NCBI GenBank assembly: GCA_017538255.1
Contig: JAFYJD010000025.1
Coordinates: forward strand, 1-64,000
Origin: Clostridia bacterium
Lineage (GTDB): Bacteria; Bacillota; Clostridia; Christensenellales; CAG-138
Length of the DNA stretch: 64,000 nucleotides
Reading direction: 5' to 3'
Shown here: piece after piece, positions 7,271-15,881 of the stretch
Numbering within the stretch: position 1 is the stretch's first letter
How the letters are laid out: every line of letters begins with the position of its first letter
Position numbers and translations under genes: made by a program
Notes under the pieces: model-generated
The model's database searches: none
What the model was told of the DNA's origin: nothing
The model's input: the letters and a program-made list of their open reading frames with translations, nothing else

Positions 7271-7654
7271 ATGGATGAATTGATGCTGATCCATCAGGAG
7301 CCGTCCGTTTCCGGATATATTTCTATTTCCGGCAATTACTTTCATTATGTAACGGAAACGGACGGCGTCGTTTATTACAAGATAATGACCGATGGAATCC
7401 TAACCGGCGGTATTCACAGTGAGATCCATGGCAAAACTTTGTCTCTCTGCGTTTGTGTGGGTGAAAAATACAGGCGGCTTGGAATCGCAGAAAAGGCACT
7501 AAATCAAATCATTTCTGTTGTGCAGTGTGATGTTAAAACAATAGAAGCCGCAATTGAAGAGACAAATACGCCGTCAAACAACCTGTTTCAGAAACTCGGA
7601 TTTCAGGTTTCCTATCAAGAGGGCAAACTTATAACGTATCGTAAGTTGGTATAA
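7271..7654 (+). CDS. GNAT-like N-acetyltransferase (divergent)
   Basis: 127 residues. The second half carries the GNAT core: 'LSLCVCVGEKYRRLGIAEKA' with the RRLGIA acetyl-CoA loop, then 'NTPSNNLFQKLGFQ', the typical late helix and strand. The N-terminal part is shorter and less typical. The codons are more AT-rich than those of the neighbouring operon. It lies between two copies of a terminator-bearing repeat, downstream of tRNA-Ser, which suggests a small exchangeable cassette. Substrate unknown. Confidence 0.75.
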   Translation: MDELMLIHQEPSVSGYISISGNYFHYVTETDGVVYYKIMTDGILTGGIHSEIHGKTLSLCVCVGEKYRRLGIAEKALNQIISVVQCDVKTIEAAIEETNTPSNNLFQKLGFQVSYQEGKLITYRKLV

Positions 7655-7740
7655 TGACAAATTCGTTTTATCGCTCTGACACTCGGTTAACTTTTGGAGT
7701 TAATACCGCGAATAGTGCACTTTTACCCGCTCTTTCACAA

Positions 7741-7810
7741 AAAAAGGAAGTACAATTGTACTTCCTTTTTCGCTTGGTTGATACAAGGAGCCGAAGCCGC
7801 GGGAGCGGCA
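7741..7810 (+). repeat. Terminator-bearing repeat, copy B
   Basis: 7741-7770 is a perfect 30-bp palindrome (AAAAAGGAAGTACAA and its complement), able to terminate in both directions. The tail CTTGGTTGATACAAGG...CGAAGCCGCGGGAGCGG matches copy A. It lies at the 3' ends of two convergent genes (GNAT, and the GNAT-flavodoxin fusion at 7821). Confidence 0.7.
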
Positions 7811-7820
7811 TCACCTGTTT

Positions 7821-8924
7821 TCACTTTCCGTCGCCAAAACTTGTAAAGGCGCCGCGTTCGATGGCGGGCAGGCCGTATTTTTCTTTGGCATCGGCGAAGG
7901 CCTTTATCATAAACGCCATATTGCGGGCGAGGTTGCGCATCGTTTGAAGGCCCTCCGCGTCCTTTTTTACATCCTCCGCGGTGAAGCCGTGCACCTGATT
8001 CCAGTAGGTCGAGGATGCTATAGGCATACTGCTGATAGAGAAGTATTTATTTAGCACATCGAACGAGGCGGTATTGCCTCCCCTGCGGCAGGATACGATC
8101 GCCGCACCCACCTTGAAATGCTTTGGGAAGCGCGCGCTGTGGAAAAGGCGATCAAGCAGCGATATGAGCGAGCCGTTGGGCGATGAATAGTAGACGGGAC
8201 TGCCTATAACGAGCCCGTCCGCCTGCTCAAACAGCGGCGCTATACTGTTTACAAGATCGTCAAAAACGCAGCGACCGAGTTCGAAGCATTTGTTGCAGGC
8301 GATACATCCGCGGATATCCGCCGTGCCGATGTTGATAAGTTCGGTTTCGACGCCCTCCTCGCGGAAGGTGTTTATCATCTCTTCGAGCGCGGTCGCGGTA
8401 CAGCCGTTTGAGCGCGGACTGCCGTTGATCAAGAGTACCTTGGGTTTTGACATAGCATTAAACTCCTTTTTTGTATTGATGTTTTTAACATAGATCCTTG
8501 ACGGCTCGCCGTGGATGTCCGTAAGTTCGCCGAAGTACTCGCAGCCGTATTTTTCGTAAAGCCCCCTATGGTTTGTTGAGATATAGGCTTTATCTACACC
8601 CTCGCTTTCGGCAATCGAGTCGATATGTTCAAACAGTCGCCCGACGCAGCGCTTTCCTCTATGCTTTGGATAGGTATACACAAAGCCGATCCACGGCGTG
8701 AGTTTCGTCGGCTGGATATCGTCCTTTTCGGCATAGGTGCAGAAGGAGATCAGTTCATCCCCTTCAACAAGCAGCAGAAGTTTTGATCTCTCCCCCACCG
8801 CGTCAAAGAACGTGCCCTCGCTCAACAGGCTGTAAAGGAACTTTCCCCCGCCCCATTCGCAGCGGGCGATCTCATCGAGCCAATGCTGACGCACTTCAGA
8901 TTCAAAAAAGTTAATTACTTTCAC
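7821..8924 (-). CDS. Fusion: GNAT acetyltransferase + NADPH-dependent FMN reductase
   Basis: 367 residues in one open frame. Residues 1-150 are a GNAT domain ('FVYTYPKHRGKRCVGRLFEH' acetyl-CoA loop; 'YISTNHRGLYEKYGCEYFG'). From about residue 158 there is a flavodoxin-fold FMN reductase beginning 'KPKVLLINGSPRSNGCTATA', the FMN phosphate loop. It continues with 'CIACNKCFELGRCVFDD', a cysteine cluster like that of iron-sulfur flavoproteins, and 'DGLVIGSPVYYSSPNGSL'. An internal Met at 'AMSKPK' could allow separate translation of the second domain. The start is GTG, with AAGGAG unusually far (about 14 nt) upstream. It is the last gene of a glutaredoxin / kinase-like / fusion operon, 2 nt after its neighbour. 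Confidence 0.85.
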   Translation of the reverse strand: MKVINFFESEVRQHWLDEIARCEWGGGKFLYSLLSEGTFFDAVGERSKLLLLVEGDELISFCTYAEKDDIQPTKLTPWIGFVYTYPKHRGKRCVGRLFEHIDSIAESEGVDKAYISTNHRGLYEKYGCEYFGELTDIHGEPSRIYVKNINTKKEFNAMSKPKVLLINGSPRSNGCTATALEEMINTFREEGVETELINIGTADIRGCIACNKCFELGRCVFDDLVNSIAPLFEQADGLVIGSPVYYSSPNGSLISLLDRLFHSARFPKHFKVGAAIVSCRRGGNTASFDVLNKYFSISSMPIASSTYWNQVHGFTAEDVKKDAEGLQTMRNLARNMAFMIKAFADAKEKYGLPAIERGAFTSFGDGK

Positions 8925-8926
8925 AG

Positions 8927-9967
8927 TTATATTGGAAACTCCTTATTTTCAGTAAGATCGTTCAGGATCACGCGCATACATTCGCGCACCTTTTGGCGGT
9001 CGTCCTCTTTGATCGCGTTTATGATCGCATCATCGTCCCAACGCAATCTCATCAGCCAAAACGCCGTGCACAGGGCGTACAGATGCGGATACGCCGCCCT
9101 TTCTTCCGCCGTGAACGGACGGATGCGGTCATACCCTCGCAGAAACGCGGGCAGGATGACCGATTCGGGATCGGACGCGATATCTTCGGGATAATCCACC
9201 ATAAGCCTTGCTTCGAATATCGCCTGCATAGCCGCGTCGAAAAACAGCACGTTGTCGCCCGAGCAGTTGAAGTCGAAAACTCCGATATCACCCGATTCGT
9301 TCAGGTACAGGTTGCAGTCGCTGATATCGCCCTGAACTGCATAGCGTGCGGCGGGCGCAAACGCTTCAAGATAATCAAAATGCGCTTTAGTCTTGCTCAC
9401 GATCGCTTCATAGAGCGCTTTGTCGACCTGCATCAAATACTCCTTGTTGGAATCAAAAACGCCGAAGTCGAACAGATCGTTCTTTTGAAGCGGATCGAAC
9501 AGCACTTTGTTGGCGATATGCGCGTTCACCGCCTCCGCGATATTATGCATCCTCGCAAGAAGTTCGCCCGTCTTCTCGGCTGCGGCCTCGTCCACGAGCC
9601 GCAACTGCCCCTGAACAAACTCCTCGACGCATACGAGCACATTATAATCGTTTAAGCAATAGTTGCGCACAAAATGCCCGCATGCGGTATGGGCACGGGG
9701 CGTTATTATCCCGTTTTGCAACATGAGCGTTTGAAAGGCGCATTGCTGCTCAAGGATCTCCTCGGTCACTTCCTTCTCGTTTTTGAGTCGTATAACGAAC
9801 GCTTCGCCCGTTTGCGTTTCGACCTTTACGATCAGGCGCACAAGTTTGGAATCCGGCTCGTCCGAATCATAGTTATAGCGCTGAAGTTCGGTGAAGGACT
9901 CGGCGTTAGTTTCTATCCCGAAATCGCGGAGAATGCGGTCGATATCTTTTAGTGTGATATTGAACAT
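8927..9967 (-). CDS. APH/ChoK-type phosphotransferase
   Basis: 346 residues with the protein-kinase-like fold of aminoglycoside/homoserine/choline kinases. The catalytic loop reads 'VQGDISDCNLYLNESGDIGV' (usual form HGDLHxxN; Asp and Asn are kept, the leading His is Gln). The metal-binding segment follows as 'VFDFNCSGD', with DFN in place of DFD/DFG. The N-lobe has 'AFVIRLKNE' with the ATP-binding Lys. It should phosphorylate a small hydroxyl- or amino-containing metabolite. AGAGAT precedes the ATG. It lies between a glutaredoxin gene and the GNAT-flavodoxin fusion in one operon, a set whose common substrate is not evident. Confidence 0.8.
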   Translation of the reverse strand: MFNITLKDIDRILRDFGIETNAESFTELQRYNYDSDEPDSKLVRLIVKVETQTGEAFVIRLKNEKEVTEEILEQQCAFQTLMLQNGIITPRAHTACGHFVRNYCLNDYNVLVCVEEFVQGQLRLVDEAAAEKTGELLARMHNIAEAVNAHIANKVLFDPLQKNDLFDFGVFDSNKEYLMQVDKALYEAIVSKTKAHFDYLEAFAPAARYAVQGDISDCNLYLNESGDIGVFDFNCSGDNVLFFDAAMQAIFEARLMVDYPEDIASDPESVILPAFLRGYDRIRPFTAEERAAYPHLYALCTAFWLMRLRWDDDAIINAIKEDDRQKVRECMRVILNDLTENKEFPI

Positions 9968-9991
9968 ATTTGATCTCTTGATTTGAAAATA

Positions 9992-10309
9992 TCAGCAGTT
10001 TTTGCCGTCGATACTGCAAAAAGCGGGGCGTTCTTCTTTATAGACTATCGGAAGCCCGCGCTCCGTCAAATACTGTTCCCAATCAAAGCAAACGCCGCCG
10101 TCATCATCGACGAGCGCAGGGATGCCTACGCTTCCGTGCGCCTTGACTTCGTCGAACTCGGCGCGTGTATCGCGAAGTTTAAGAAAATCTTTGAGCGTGC
10201 GCATACTCTCGTTGATGTCGACCAAAGTGTAGGGGATGTTATGAGCGTCGAAGTTCTTTTTGCACTCCCTGCAATCTGGGCAAAGATCGCTTGAATAGAC
10301 TGTAATCAT
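9992..10309 (-). CDS. Glutaredoxin-like protein
   Basis: 105 residues. The thioredoxin-fold active site CPDC lies at residues 10-13, in 'VYSSDLCPDCRECKKNFD', and is followed by 'GIPALVDDDG' carrying the cis-proline. The last residues add two more cysteines ('FCSIDGKNC'). It probably reduces disulfides or acts in thiol transfer. AAGGAGA lies 7-8 nt before the ATG. It is the first gene of a three-gene minus-strand operon; the kinase-like gene starts 24 nt later. Confidence 0.85.
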   Translation of the reverse strand: MITVYSSDLCPDCRECKKNFDAHNIPYTLVDINESMRTLKDFLKLRDTRAEFDEVKAHGSVGIPALVDDDGGVCFDWEQYLTERGLPIVYKEERPAFCSIDGKNC

Positions 10310-10421
10310 ATTTAACTTTCTCCTTTTCGTGTCAAGCCGCGCTTTTAAGCGCCCTGTATATGTTTATTATCCCACGGCAGGATAAAAAAAGCAAGCGTCA
10401 AGCACAGTCTGTTCAATAGAA

Positions 10422-10450
10422 AATTACAGCCGCCGAAAACGGCGGCTGTA
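10422..10450 (-). terminator. Terminator of the 10.9-23.3 kb lipid operon
   Basis: A 10-bp stem, TACAGCCGCC / GGCGGCTGTA, with the loop GTTTTC and then ATTTTCT on the minus strand. It follows the last gene by 11 nt. Confidence 0.8.
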
Positions 10451-10461
10451 TCACGAGATGA

Positions 10462-10860
10462 TCAACAGTACAGGCTTCCCGTGTACTTGTTTACCCAAAG
10501 GACAATAACCACAACGTACAGGATCCAGAAAACGGTAACAGCGATGGAGACGATGATGCCGGCGATGCTGAGTTTTTTGCCGATCTCCGCCTGCCTGCTG
10601 TATGCGCCGGAAGTAAAGGACTTGTAGTTATTGTACTTTTTGAGACCGATCAGCGAGAAGATAAGACCGATGATGCCGAATACGCAAGAGATCGCAAGTC
10701 CGATTATGCCCCAGGTGAGGACGGGCGTCGGGTCGCCCATCGGACCGACATAGGTGGACGCCGCAGTCACATTGGGTTTATTGCCTTGCATAATCGCTCC
10801 GCAGTTTGGGCAGACAGTCAGATTGTCGTTGACTTGTGCGCCGCAGTTGGAACAGAACAT
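10462..10860 (-). CDS. Zinc-ribbon DUF4190-type membrane protein
   Basis: 132 residues. The N-terminal zinc ribbon 'MFCSNCGAQVNDNLTVCPNC' has two CxxC pairs. It is followed by two hydrophobic helices (about residues 48-70 and 92-120) of the DUF4190 pattern 'LTWGIIGLAISCVFGIIGLI'. The ATG at 10860 is chosen because GGAGG lies 8 nt upstream. It is the last gene of the long minus-strand operon, 23 nt after an alpha/beta hydrolase, and is followed by a terminator. A regulatory or scaffolding membrane role is possible; no function is established. Confidence 0.8.
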   Translation of the reverse strand: MFCSNCGAQVNDNLTVCPNCGAIMQGNKPNVTAASTYVGPMGDPTPVLTWGIIGLAISCVFGIIGLIFSLIGLKKYNNYKSFTSGAYSRQAEIGKKLSIAGIIVSIAVTVFWILYVVVIVLWVNKYTGSLYC

Positions 10861-10883
10861 AGTTTTTTCCTCCATTATTTTAA

Positions 10884-11816
10884 TTATAGCGAATCGATAA
10901 ATGCCTTTACGGCTTTATCGTAAGCTTCGATATTGTTGATGCGGACGCGCGAATGTCCGCCGTGGTCGAACCAAGCAAGCGTCTTATTCTCGCTCGGACA
11001 GCGGTCATAGAGTTGCTGTGCCTTTTCGGGAGTTGAGAACAGATCCTCGCGGCTGTGGATGAACAGGATCGGTCTATGCATACGGCAGATGCGCTTTTTG
11101 GGTCCGTCCGCTATCGCGTTCGCTCCGCTAAAGACGAGTATCCAGAACATTATGCCGTAGATAAACGGGAATACAGGACGATTGGCATAGCGCATATGAT
11201 TTTTGCAGGAATCATAGAAGCATTGATACATACCGTCCACCGCAATTCCGGCAATATGATCGGGGCAGTTCTTCGCAGCAGCGGTGAAGAGAGCGCAGCT
11301 CGCACCGATACATATGCCGTGAAGCACTACGCGCTTTACGCCGAACGTATCCCTAAGGTAGTTTGCCCAAACGATGACATCGCGGTATTCCCTGAATCCT
11401 ATGGAATTGACCCTGCCGTCGGACTTGCCGTGGGCGCGGGTATCTATACAAAGCACATTAAACCCGGCAGCGCGGTAGGGCTCCGCATAGTGGTAGGAAT
11501 AGGTGCAGGCTTCCATTCTGCCCGGGATGATTATTACCGCGTCCTCGCCGTCGAAATCAAAGTATTCGCCACAGAGACGCAGTCTGCCGTTTTTGACGTC
11601 CACATCCTTCTTGAACGCTGCGTTTGCTCTCCCCCACTCGGTCGCGTTCGCGTAAAGGCGGATGTATTCCTCGTCATCGGGCATGCTCGGATCCCTTGCC
11701 CAAATATCCTTGCGCGTTCTGAGAAGAAGCGCACGATAGATGAGATACGATATGACGATCACCGGCAGAACGCCTATCACGAACACTCCAAGCAATATCC
11801 AAAGCGCAATTTCCAT
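10884..11816 (-). CDS. Membrane-anchored alpha/beta hydrolase with cysteine nucleophile
   Basis: 310 residues. An N-terminal membrane helix (about residues 3-27) is followed by a cytoplasmic or surface hydrolase domain. The nucleophile elbow reads 'HGICIG', placing Cys169 where most relatives have Ser. The likely acid is in 'HSREDLFS' and the His in 'DHGGHSRV'. The oxyanion region is 'VIIIPGRMEACTYSY'. A Cys nucleophile occurs in dienelactone hydrolases, but overall this resembles the serine-type lipase/esterase set. The ATG at 11816 is preceded by GGGAGA. It starts 11 nt after the fakA-like gene. It is one of three related hydrolases in the operon. Confidence 0.82.
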   Translation of the reverse strand: MEIALWILLGVFVIGVLPVIVISYLIYRALLLRTRKDIWARDPSMPDDEEYIRLYANATEWGRANAAFKKDVDVKNGRLRLCGEYFDFDGEDAVIIIPGRMEACTYSYHYAEPYRAAGFNVLCIDTRAHGKSDGRVNSIGFREYRDVIVWANYLRDTFGVKRVVLHGICIGASCALFTAAAKNCPDHIAGIAVDGMYQCFYDSCKNHMRYANRPVFPFIYGIMFWILVFSGANAIADGPKKRICRMHRPILFIHSREDLFSTPEKAQQLYDRCPSENKTLAWFDHGGHSRVRINNIEAYDKAVKAFIDSL

Positions 11817-11827
11817 ATCATTCTCCC

Positions 11828-13501
11828 TTAACTGATGCCTATTATCCAGTCGTAAACGTCCTGACCGCCCCACTCGAAACTTGTTTCGATAAGCGGAAAC
11901 TCCTCTTCGATCCGCTCGCGGATGCGTTCGTCGAGCGAAGCGTCGGCGTTTGCGCCGCGGAAGAAGATGCAGGTATCCCTATCCTCAAAGCCGTCCAGTT
12001 TTTTGAGGCCACTGACGACCGTTTCAACCGCATCTTTTGAGGAAAACAGGATGTCGTCATCCGCGATCGCGATCATCTCGTTCTCGTGTCCCTTGACCTC
12101 CTTCGTAGCAAAATCACGCGCCGCGGGCGTTATAAGCAGCGTGTCGACGCTGTCTATGCCGCGCTGCATCTGGGCGATGCGTTTTTCGATATCGTCGCTG
12201 TCGCGCACATCCATAGCAAGCGCGTAATAGCCCTGCGCCGGCGTTTTTGCGGGTAGGATAACCACATTGTCGAGCCCCGAGAGTTTTACCGCCTGCTGTG
12301 AAGCGAGCATCATATTGGGGCCGTTCGGCAGAATGATGATCCTGTCGGCGTCGAGCGACCTTATCGCGGAGAGGAACTCGTCGGTCGATGTGTTCATCGT
12401 GGAACTTCCGTCGATTACCAGATCGCACCCGAGTTCTCGGAAAATGCGCTTGAAGCCTTCGCCGTTTACAACGGCTATTACGGCTATGGGTTTATGTTCG
12501 GATTTTTGGGGCTTCTCTGCCCTTTCTCTCGCGCGATCGTCCACATACTCATTGTGCTGAAGCTGCATATTCTCGAGTTTGAATGTCAAAAACTCGCCAT
12601 ACTTTTGGGCAAAATCGATTATCGGCGAGGGTTTGCGCGTATGCACGTGCACCTTTACGCGAAGCCCGTCCTGCACGAGCACTATCGAATTGCCGTGCTT
12701 TTCGAGAACGGCAAGCAGTTCGCCGGCGTCGAAGGCGGCGATATAGGTGGGCTTCTTCATCAGTTGAAGAATGAACTCCATACAGTAGCCCTCGATAAAA
12801 TCGCTGTTTTCGTCGAACTTTGAAAGGTCGGCTGAAATGCCGTTCTTTGATTCGCCGTGATCGCGGTAATTATACGACGATTCCGTCTTTTCGCCGGTTA
12901 GGCAGTTTAGCATACCTCGCACTATCGCGATATAGCCCTTTGCGCCGCTGTCCACAACGCCCATCTCCGCAAGCACAGGCAGAAGATCCGGCGTGCGGTC
13001 AAGGCTTGCTTCCATCGCAGAAATGTACTCTTCCATCAGCGTTTCGGCGTCGGAAAGCGTTTTGTGGTTGTGGATCACATACTCGATCCCCTCGCGCGAG
13101 ACGGTGAGGATCGTGCCTTCCACGGGCTTTATGACCGATTCGTACGCCGCCTTGTAGCCGCGTATAAACGCGTTTCTCAGCATCATAGGCGATGCCACGC
13201 TGCGGCGCGAGAGTTCAAGGTAAATGCCCTTGAAAAGCTGCGAGAGGATCACGCCCGAGTTGCCGCGCGCACCGAGCAGCATTCCGCTGCTGAGCGCTTT
13301 TAGGTAGTCGCAGAGTTTTTCGGTCGATTTGGCGCAGCGTATGCCGTTTTCGAGCGTCATACGCATATTTGTTCCCGTATCGCCGTCGGCAACGGGAAAA
13401 ACATTGAGCGCGTTTATCTCCCGCTCCGAAGCGTACAGATTGTTGAGTCCCTCACGGAGCATACTTTCAAAGAGTGTTCCGTCGATGCGTTTTGTTTTCA
13501 T
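11828..13501 (-). CDS. fakA: FakA-type fatty acid kinase catalytic subunit (DAK2 domain, YloV family)
   Basis: 557 residues. The N-terminal DhaL-like kinase domain holds the metal/ATP motif 'FPVADGDTGTNMRMTLENG' and 'LLGARGNSGVILSQLFKG'. The middle and C-terminal domains match the YloV/FakA layout ('IAVVNGEGFKRIFRELGCD', 'IIILPNGPNMMLASQQA'). FakA phosphorylates a fatty acid held by a DegV-type FakB; the acyl phosphate then feeds PlsX/PlsY or carrier protein. The FakB candidate is two genes upstream in the same operon. The start codon lies 68 nt after the transporter stop, a gap that could allow some separate control. Confidence 0.9.
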   Translation of the reverse strand: MKTKRIDGTLFESMLREGLNNLYASEREINALNVFPVADGDTGTNMRMTLENGIRCAKSTEKLCDYLKALSSGMLLGARGNSGVILSQLFKGIYLELSRRSVASPMMLRNAFIRGYKAAYESVIKPVEGTILTVSREGIEYVIHNHKTLSDAETLMEEYISAMEASLDRTPDLLPVLAEMGVVDSGAKGYIAIVRGMLNCLTGEKTESSYNYRDHGESKNGISADLSKFDENSDFIEGYCMEFILQLMKKPTYIAAFDAGELLAVLEKHGNSIVLVQDGLRVKVHVHTRKPSPIIDFAQKYGEFLTFKLENMQLQHNEYVDDRARERAEKPQKSEHKPIAVIAVVNGEGFKRIFRELGCDLVIDGSSTMNTSTDEFLSAIRSLDADRIIILPNGPNMMLASQQAVKLSGLDNVVILPAKTPAQGYYALAMDVRDSDDIEKRIAQMQRGIDSVDTLLITPAARDFATKEVKGHENEMIAIADDDILFSSKDAVETVVSGLKKLDGFEDRDTCIFFRGANADASLDERIRERIEEEFPLIETSFEWGGQDVYDWIIGIS

Positions 13502-13569
13502 CCTGTTTCCTTACAGCGCAAAAGCCTTGCGCATTCTTTATTCAAGTATACTATTGTTTCGCGCCAAAT

Positions 13570-14913
13570 TCAAGTGCGCGGCGCGCCCGCTTCCCTGCCC
13601 ATTTCCATAAGTTTTTTCGGCAGGATAAAGGTCAAAGCGAATGCAACGACCGTTCCGATCGCGCAGATCAGGGTCATATAGGATACGGCGTTCACGCCAA
13701 TCTTTTTCAGCACGGTCAGTACGACGCCCGTTGCGAGTCCGCTCGCCACGCCTGCGAACAGACCCTGCACGGCAAAGTACATAGCGGAGTTGGTAACTCC
13801 CGTTTTTTCTTGCTCCTCGGCGGCGAGCTGCGAGGGCACGGAGTACGCAACAGCAAACATCGAGCCGATCGCGAGGGAACTTATCAGCCCCGTTACGATC
13901 GAGAGAATGAGTTTTTGCGAGTCTGCCGTGAACTTGCCTACGAGAAACATCGCCGCCATACCGACGGTGTATGTAATCAGTGTATAGCGAAACGCCGTGC
14001 CGAAGCCGTATTTGCGTTTGATGCTGTTATAGAGGAGAAGCGCGAACGGCACGGGCGCGAACGCCGACATCATTACGAACATCATATTCATACCTACGGA
14101 GGCAAAGTATTCGTTGATGCCGCCGAGGAAGAGTTGGACGCTGAACGTCATAAACGCATAAACGATCATCCAAAGGATGAACGTCCTGTTTTTGAAGGTG
14201 TACTTTATCGATGTAAAAAGGTTTACCGAGCGTGACGAGTTATCGGAATTGTCTATATTGAGCGAGGACTCTTCCTTTATTATAAACAGCGGTATCAGCA
14301 TCGTCAAAACGAGCGGCAGCACCATCAGCGCGACGAGGCGGATGTTCATCGAGTTGAGCATCATTCTGACCACCACATAGCCGAGGATGAAGTAGACGAT
14401 ATCGAAGAACGATTTGGTGTTTGATATCGTCGTGCGTTCACGCTCGGTCTCCACTATCTCGGTATAGGTCGCGTAATAGGTGACCATCGTAAGGGTATAG
14501 AAGACGTAGAAAACCGAGAGCAGCACACCGTAGTATACTGTGTTCAGAAGCGTTGCGCCGCCTTTGTTCGGTACTGCAAGGAACAGAACATAAGCAATTA
14601 TCATAGGTACAAGGCCGATTATAAGCGATGGACGGCGGCGTCCGTATTTGGATTTGAGCCTGTCCGTAAACGAAGCCATCGGAATATCGACAATGCCGTC
14701 TATGATCCTCGCGACAAGCGAAAACACAGCCCATATGCCGGCAATGACTAAATCCTTGCCGACATAGGTTTGGTAAGGCAGCACCTTTTCCGCGAAGCCG
14801 CTTGCGATAAGCGCGCTGCAAAGGTAGGACCCGACCATAAGGTTAAGCATATTGGCGCCCATACCCGAAAGGGCGTAGAGCATCAGTTTCGGCTTTCCTT
14901 TTATCTTCTTCAT
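13570..14913 (-). CDS. GPH/MelB-type MFS transporter
   Basis: 447 residues with 12 predicted helices. The family signature 'ARIIDGIVDIPMASFTDRLK' then 'SKYGRRRPSLIIGLVP' matches the DxxxDPxxGxxxDRTxxxxGRRRP motif of glycoside-pentoside-hexuronide:cation symporters. Its start codon overlaps the degV stop by one base, so translation is coupled. It lies between a fatty-acid-binding protein and a fatty-acid kinase, so the cargo could be a lipid-linked or amphiphilic molecule rather than a sugar. That is inference from context. Confidence 0.85.
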   Translation of the reverse strand: MKKIKGKPKLMLYALSGMGANMLNLMVGSYLCSALIASGFAEKVLPYQTYVGKDLVIAGIWAVFSLVARIIDGIVDIPMASFTDRLKSKYGRRRPSLIIGLVPMIIAYVLFLAVPNKGGATLLNTVYYGVLLSVFYVFYTLTMVTYYATYTEIVETERERTTISNTKSFFDIVYFILGYVVVRMMLNSMNIRLVALMVLPLVLTMLIPLFIIKEESSLNIDNSDNSSRSVNLFTSIKYTFKNRTFILWMIVYAFMTFSVQLFLGGINEYFASVGMNMMFVMMSAFAPVPFALLLYNSIKRKYGFGTAFRYTLITYTVGMAAMFLVGKFTADSQKLILSIVTGLISSLAIGSMFAVAYSVPSQLAAEEQEKTGVTNSAMYFAVQGLFAGVASGLATGVVLTVLKKIGVNAVSYMTLICAIGTVVAFALTFILPKKLMEMGREAGAPRT

Positions 14914-15857
14914 TAAGAGTTTCCTCCATTGAGGTAGCGGTCGAGTATCGCGCGTTCGTCCACAAGCCCCTGGGAGATCGGTTTACCCATATAGTAGGAC
15001 GCCATAAGGCCCGGGCCGATATTGATGCCGCACATCGGGTAAACGTCCTTGATCAGCACGGCCTTGGGATGGAAAGTCTCTTCGATCATGGTTTTATATA
15101 TTTCCGCCTGCTGATAGCGGTTGGTCTGAGCGATGAAAATGATCTGATTCTCAGGGTTTTCGATGGTGTTTTTAATATAATCGATGAGCGCAGCATAGGC
15201 GGCCTTTGCGCCCTTTACCTTTCCGATAACTGTCGTCATGCCGTTATAGTCGAACTCGCCTATCGGCTTTATGCCCGCAAGCGTGCCGAAGAACGCCTTG
15301 GCGTGGGTCAGGCGCCCCTGCTTGGCGACGAAGGAAAGATCGTCGAGCCAACCCGCCTGGTGGAAGCGGTTGCGGTTTTGTTCGATATAGTCCGCAACTT
15401 CATCAAAACTCTTGCCCTCAGAGCGAAGCATAGAAGCGTGCAGCATTATAAGACCGTGTCCGGGACCGAAGCGCATCGAGTCGATGACGCGGATCTTGAC
15501 GCCCGGGTACTTTTCGGATACCTCTTTTTGCGCGCTTACGGCGAAATTGTAGGTGCCGCTGATGCCGCCCGATATCGTCAGGATCAGAATATCCCTGCCC
15601 TGTTTTGCGTACTCCTCGAAGATCGCGGAGAACTCCGATACATTCGGAGGTGCTGTCTTATAGCCCGCAGGATTGTTTTTGAGGTTTGCATAGAACTCCT
15701 CGCGGGTGAACTCCTCCCACTTATGGAATGAGCTGATGCTGCGCCCGTCGGGCAGGGAGATGTGGGACGGTACGATAACGATGCCGTACTCCTTTTGGAG
15801 CTGTTCATCCAGATCGCAAGTTGCGTCCGCCATAATCACGAAATTTGAGTTTTCCAT
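14913..15857 (-). CDS. DegV family fatty-acid-binding protein (FakB-like)
   Basis: 314 residues. The N-terminal 'IMADATCDLDEQLQKEYGI' and 'VPSHISLPDGRSISS' are DegV hallmarks. 'TISGGISGTYNFA' supplies the Ser/Thr loop contacting the fatty-acid carboxylate, and 'VIDSMRFGPGHGLIM' and 'FFGTLAGIKPIGEF' complete the pattern. FakB proteins hold a fatty acid for phosphorylation by FakA. The matching kinase gene lies two genes downstream. The chain preferred cannot be read from the sequence. The start lies 24 nt after an alpha/beta hydrolase gene. Confidence 0.9.
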   Translation of the reverse strand: MENSNFVIMADATCDLDEQLQKEYGIVIVPSHISLPDGRSISSFHKWEEFTREEFYANLKNNPAGYKTAPPNVSEFSAIFEEYAKQGRDILILTISGGISGTYNFAVSAQKEVSEKYPGVKIRVIDSMRFGPGHGLIMLHASMLRSEGKSFDEVADYIEQNRNRFHQAGWLDDLSFVAKQGRLTHAKAFFGTLAGIKPIGEFDYNGMTTVIGKVKGAKAAYAALIDYIKNTIENPENQIIFIAQTNRYQQAEIYKTMIEETFHPKAVLIKDVYPMCGINIGPGLMASYYMGKPISQGLVDERAILDRYLNGGNS

Positions 15858-15881
15858 AGTTAGACCTCCGTTTTTGATCGT

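Noticed and set aside
11055..11831. 258-codon plus-strand frame
   Set aside because: Shadow of the Cys-elbow hydrolase; no start signals or family features.
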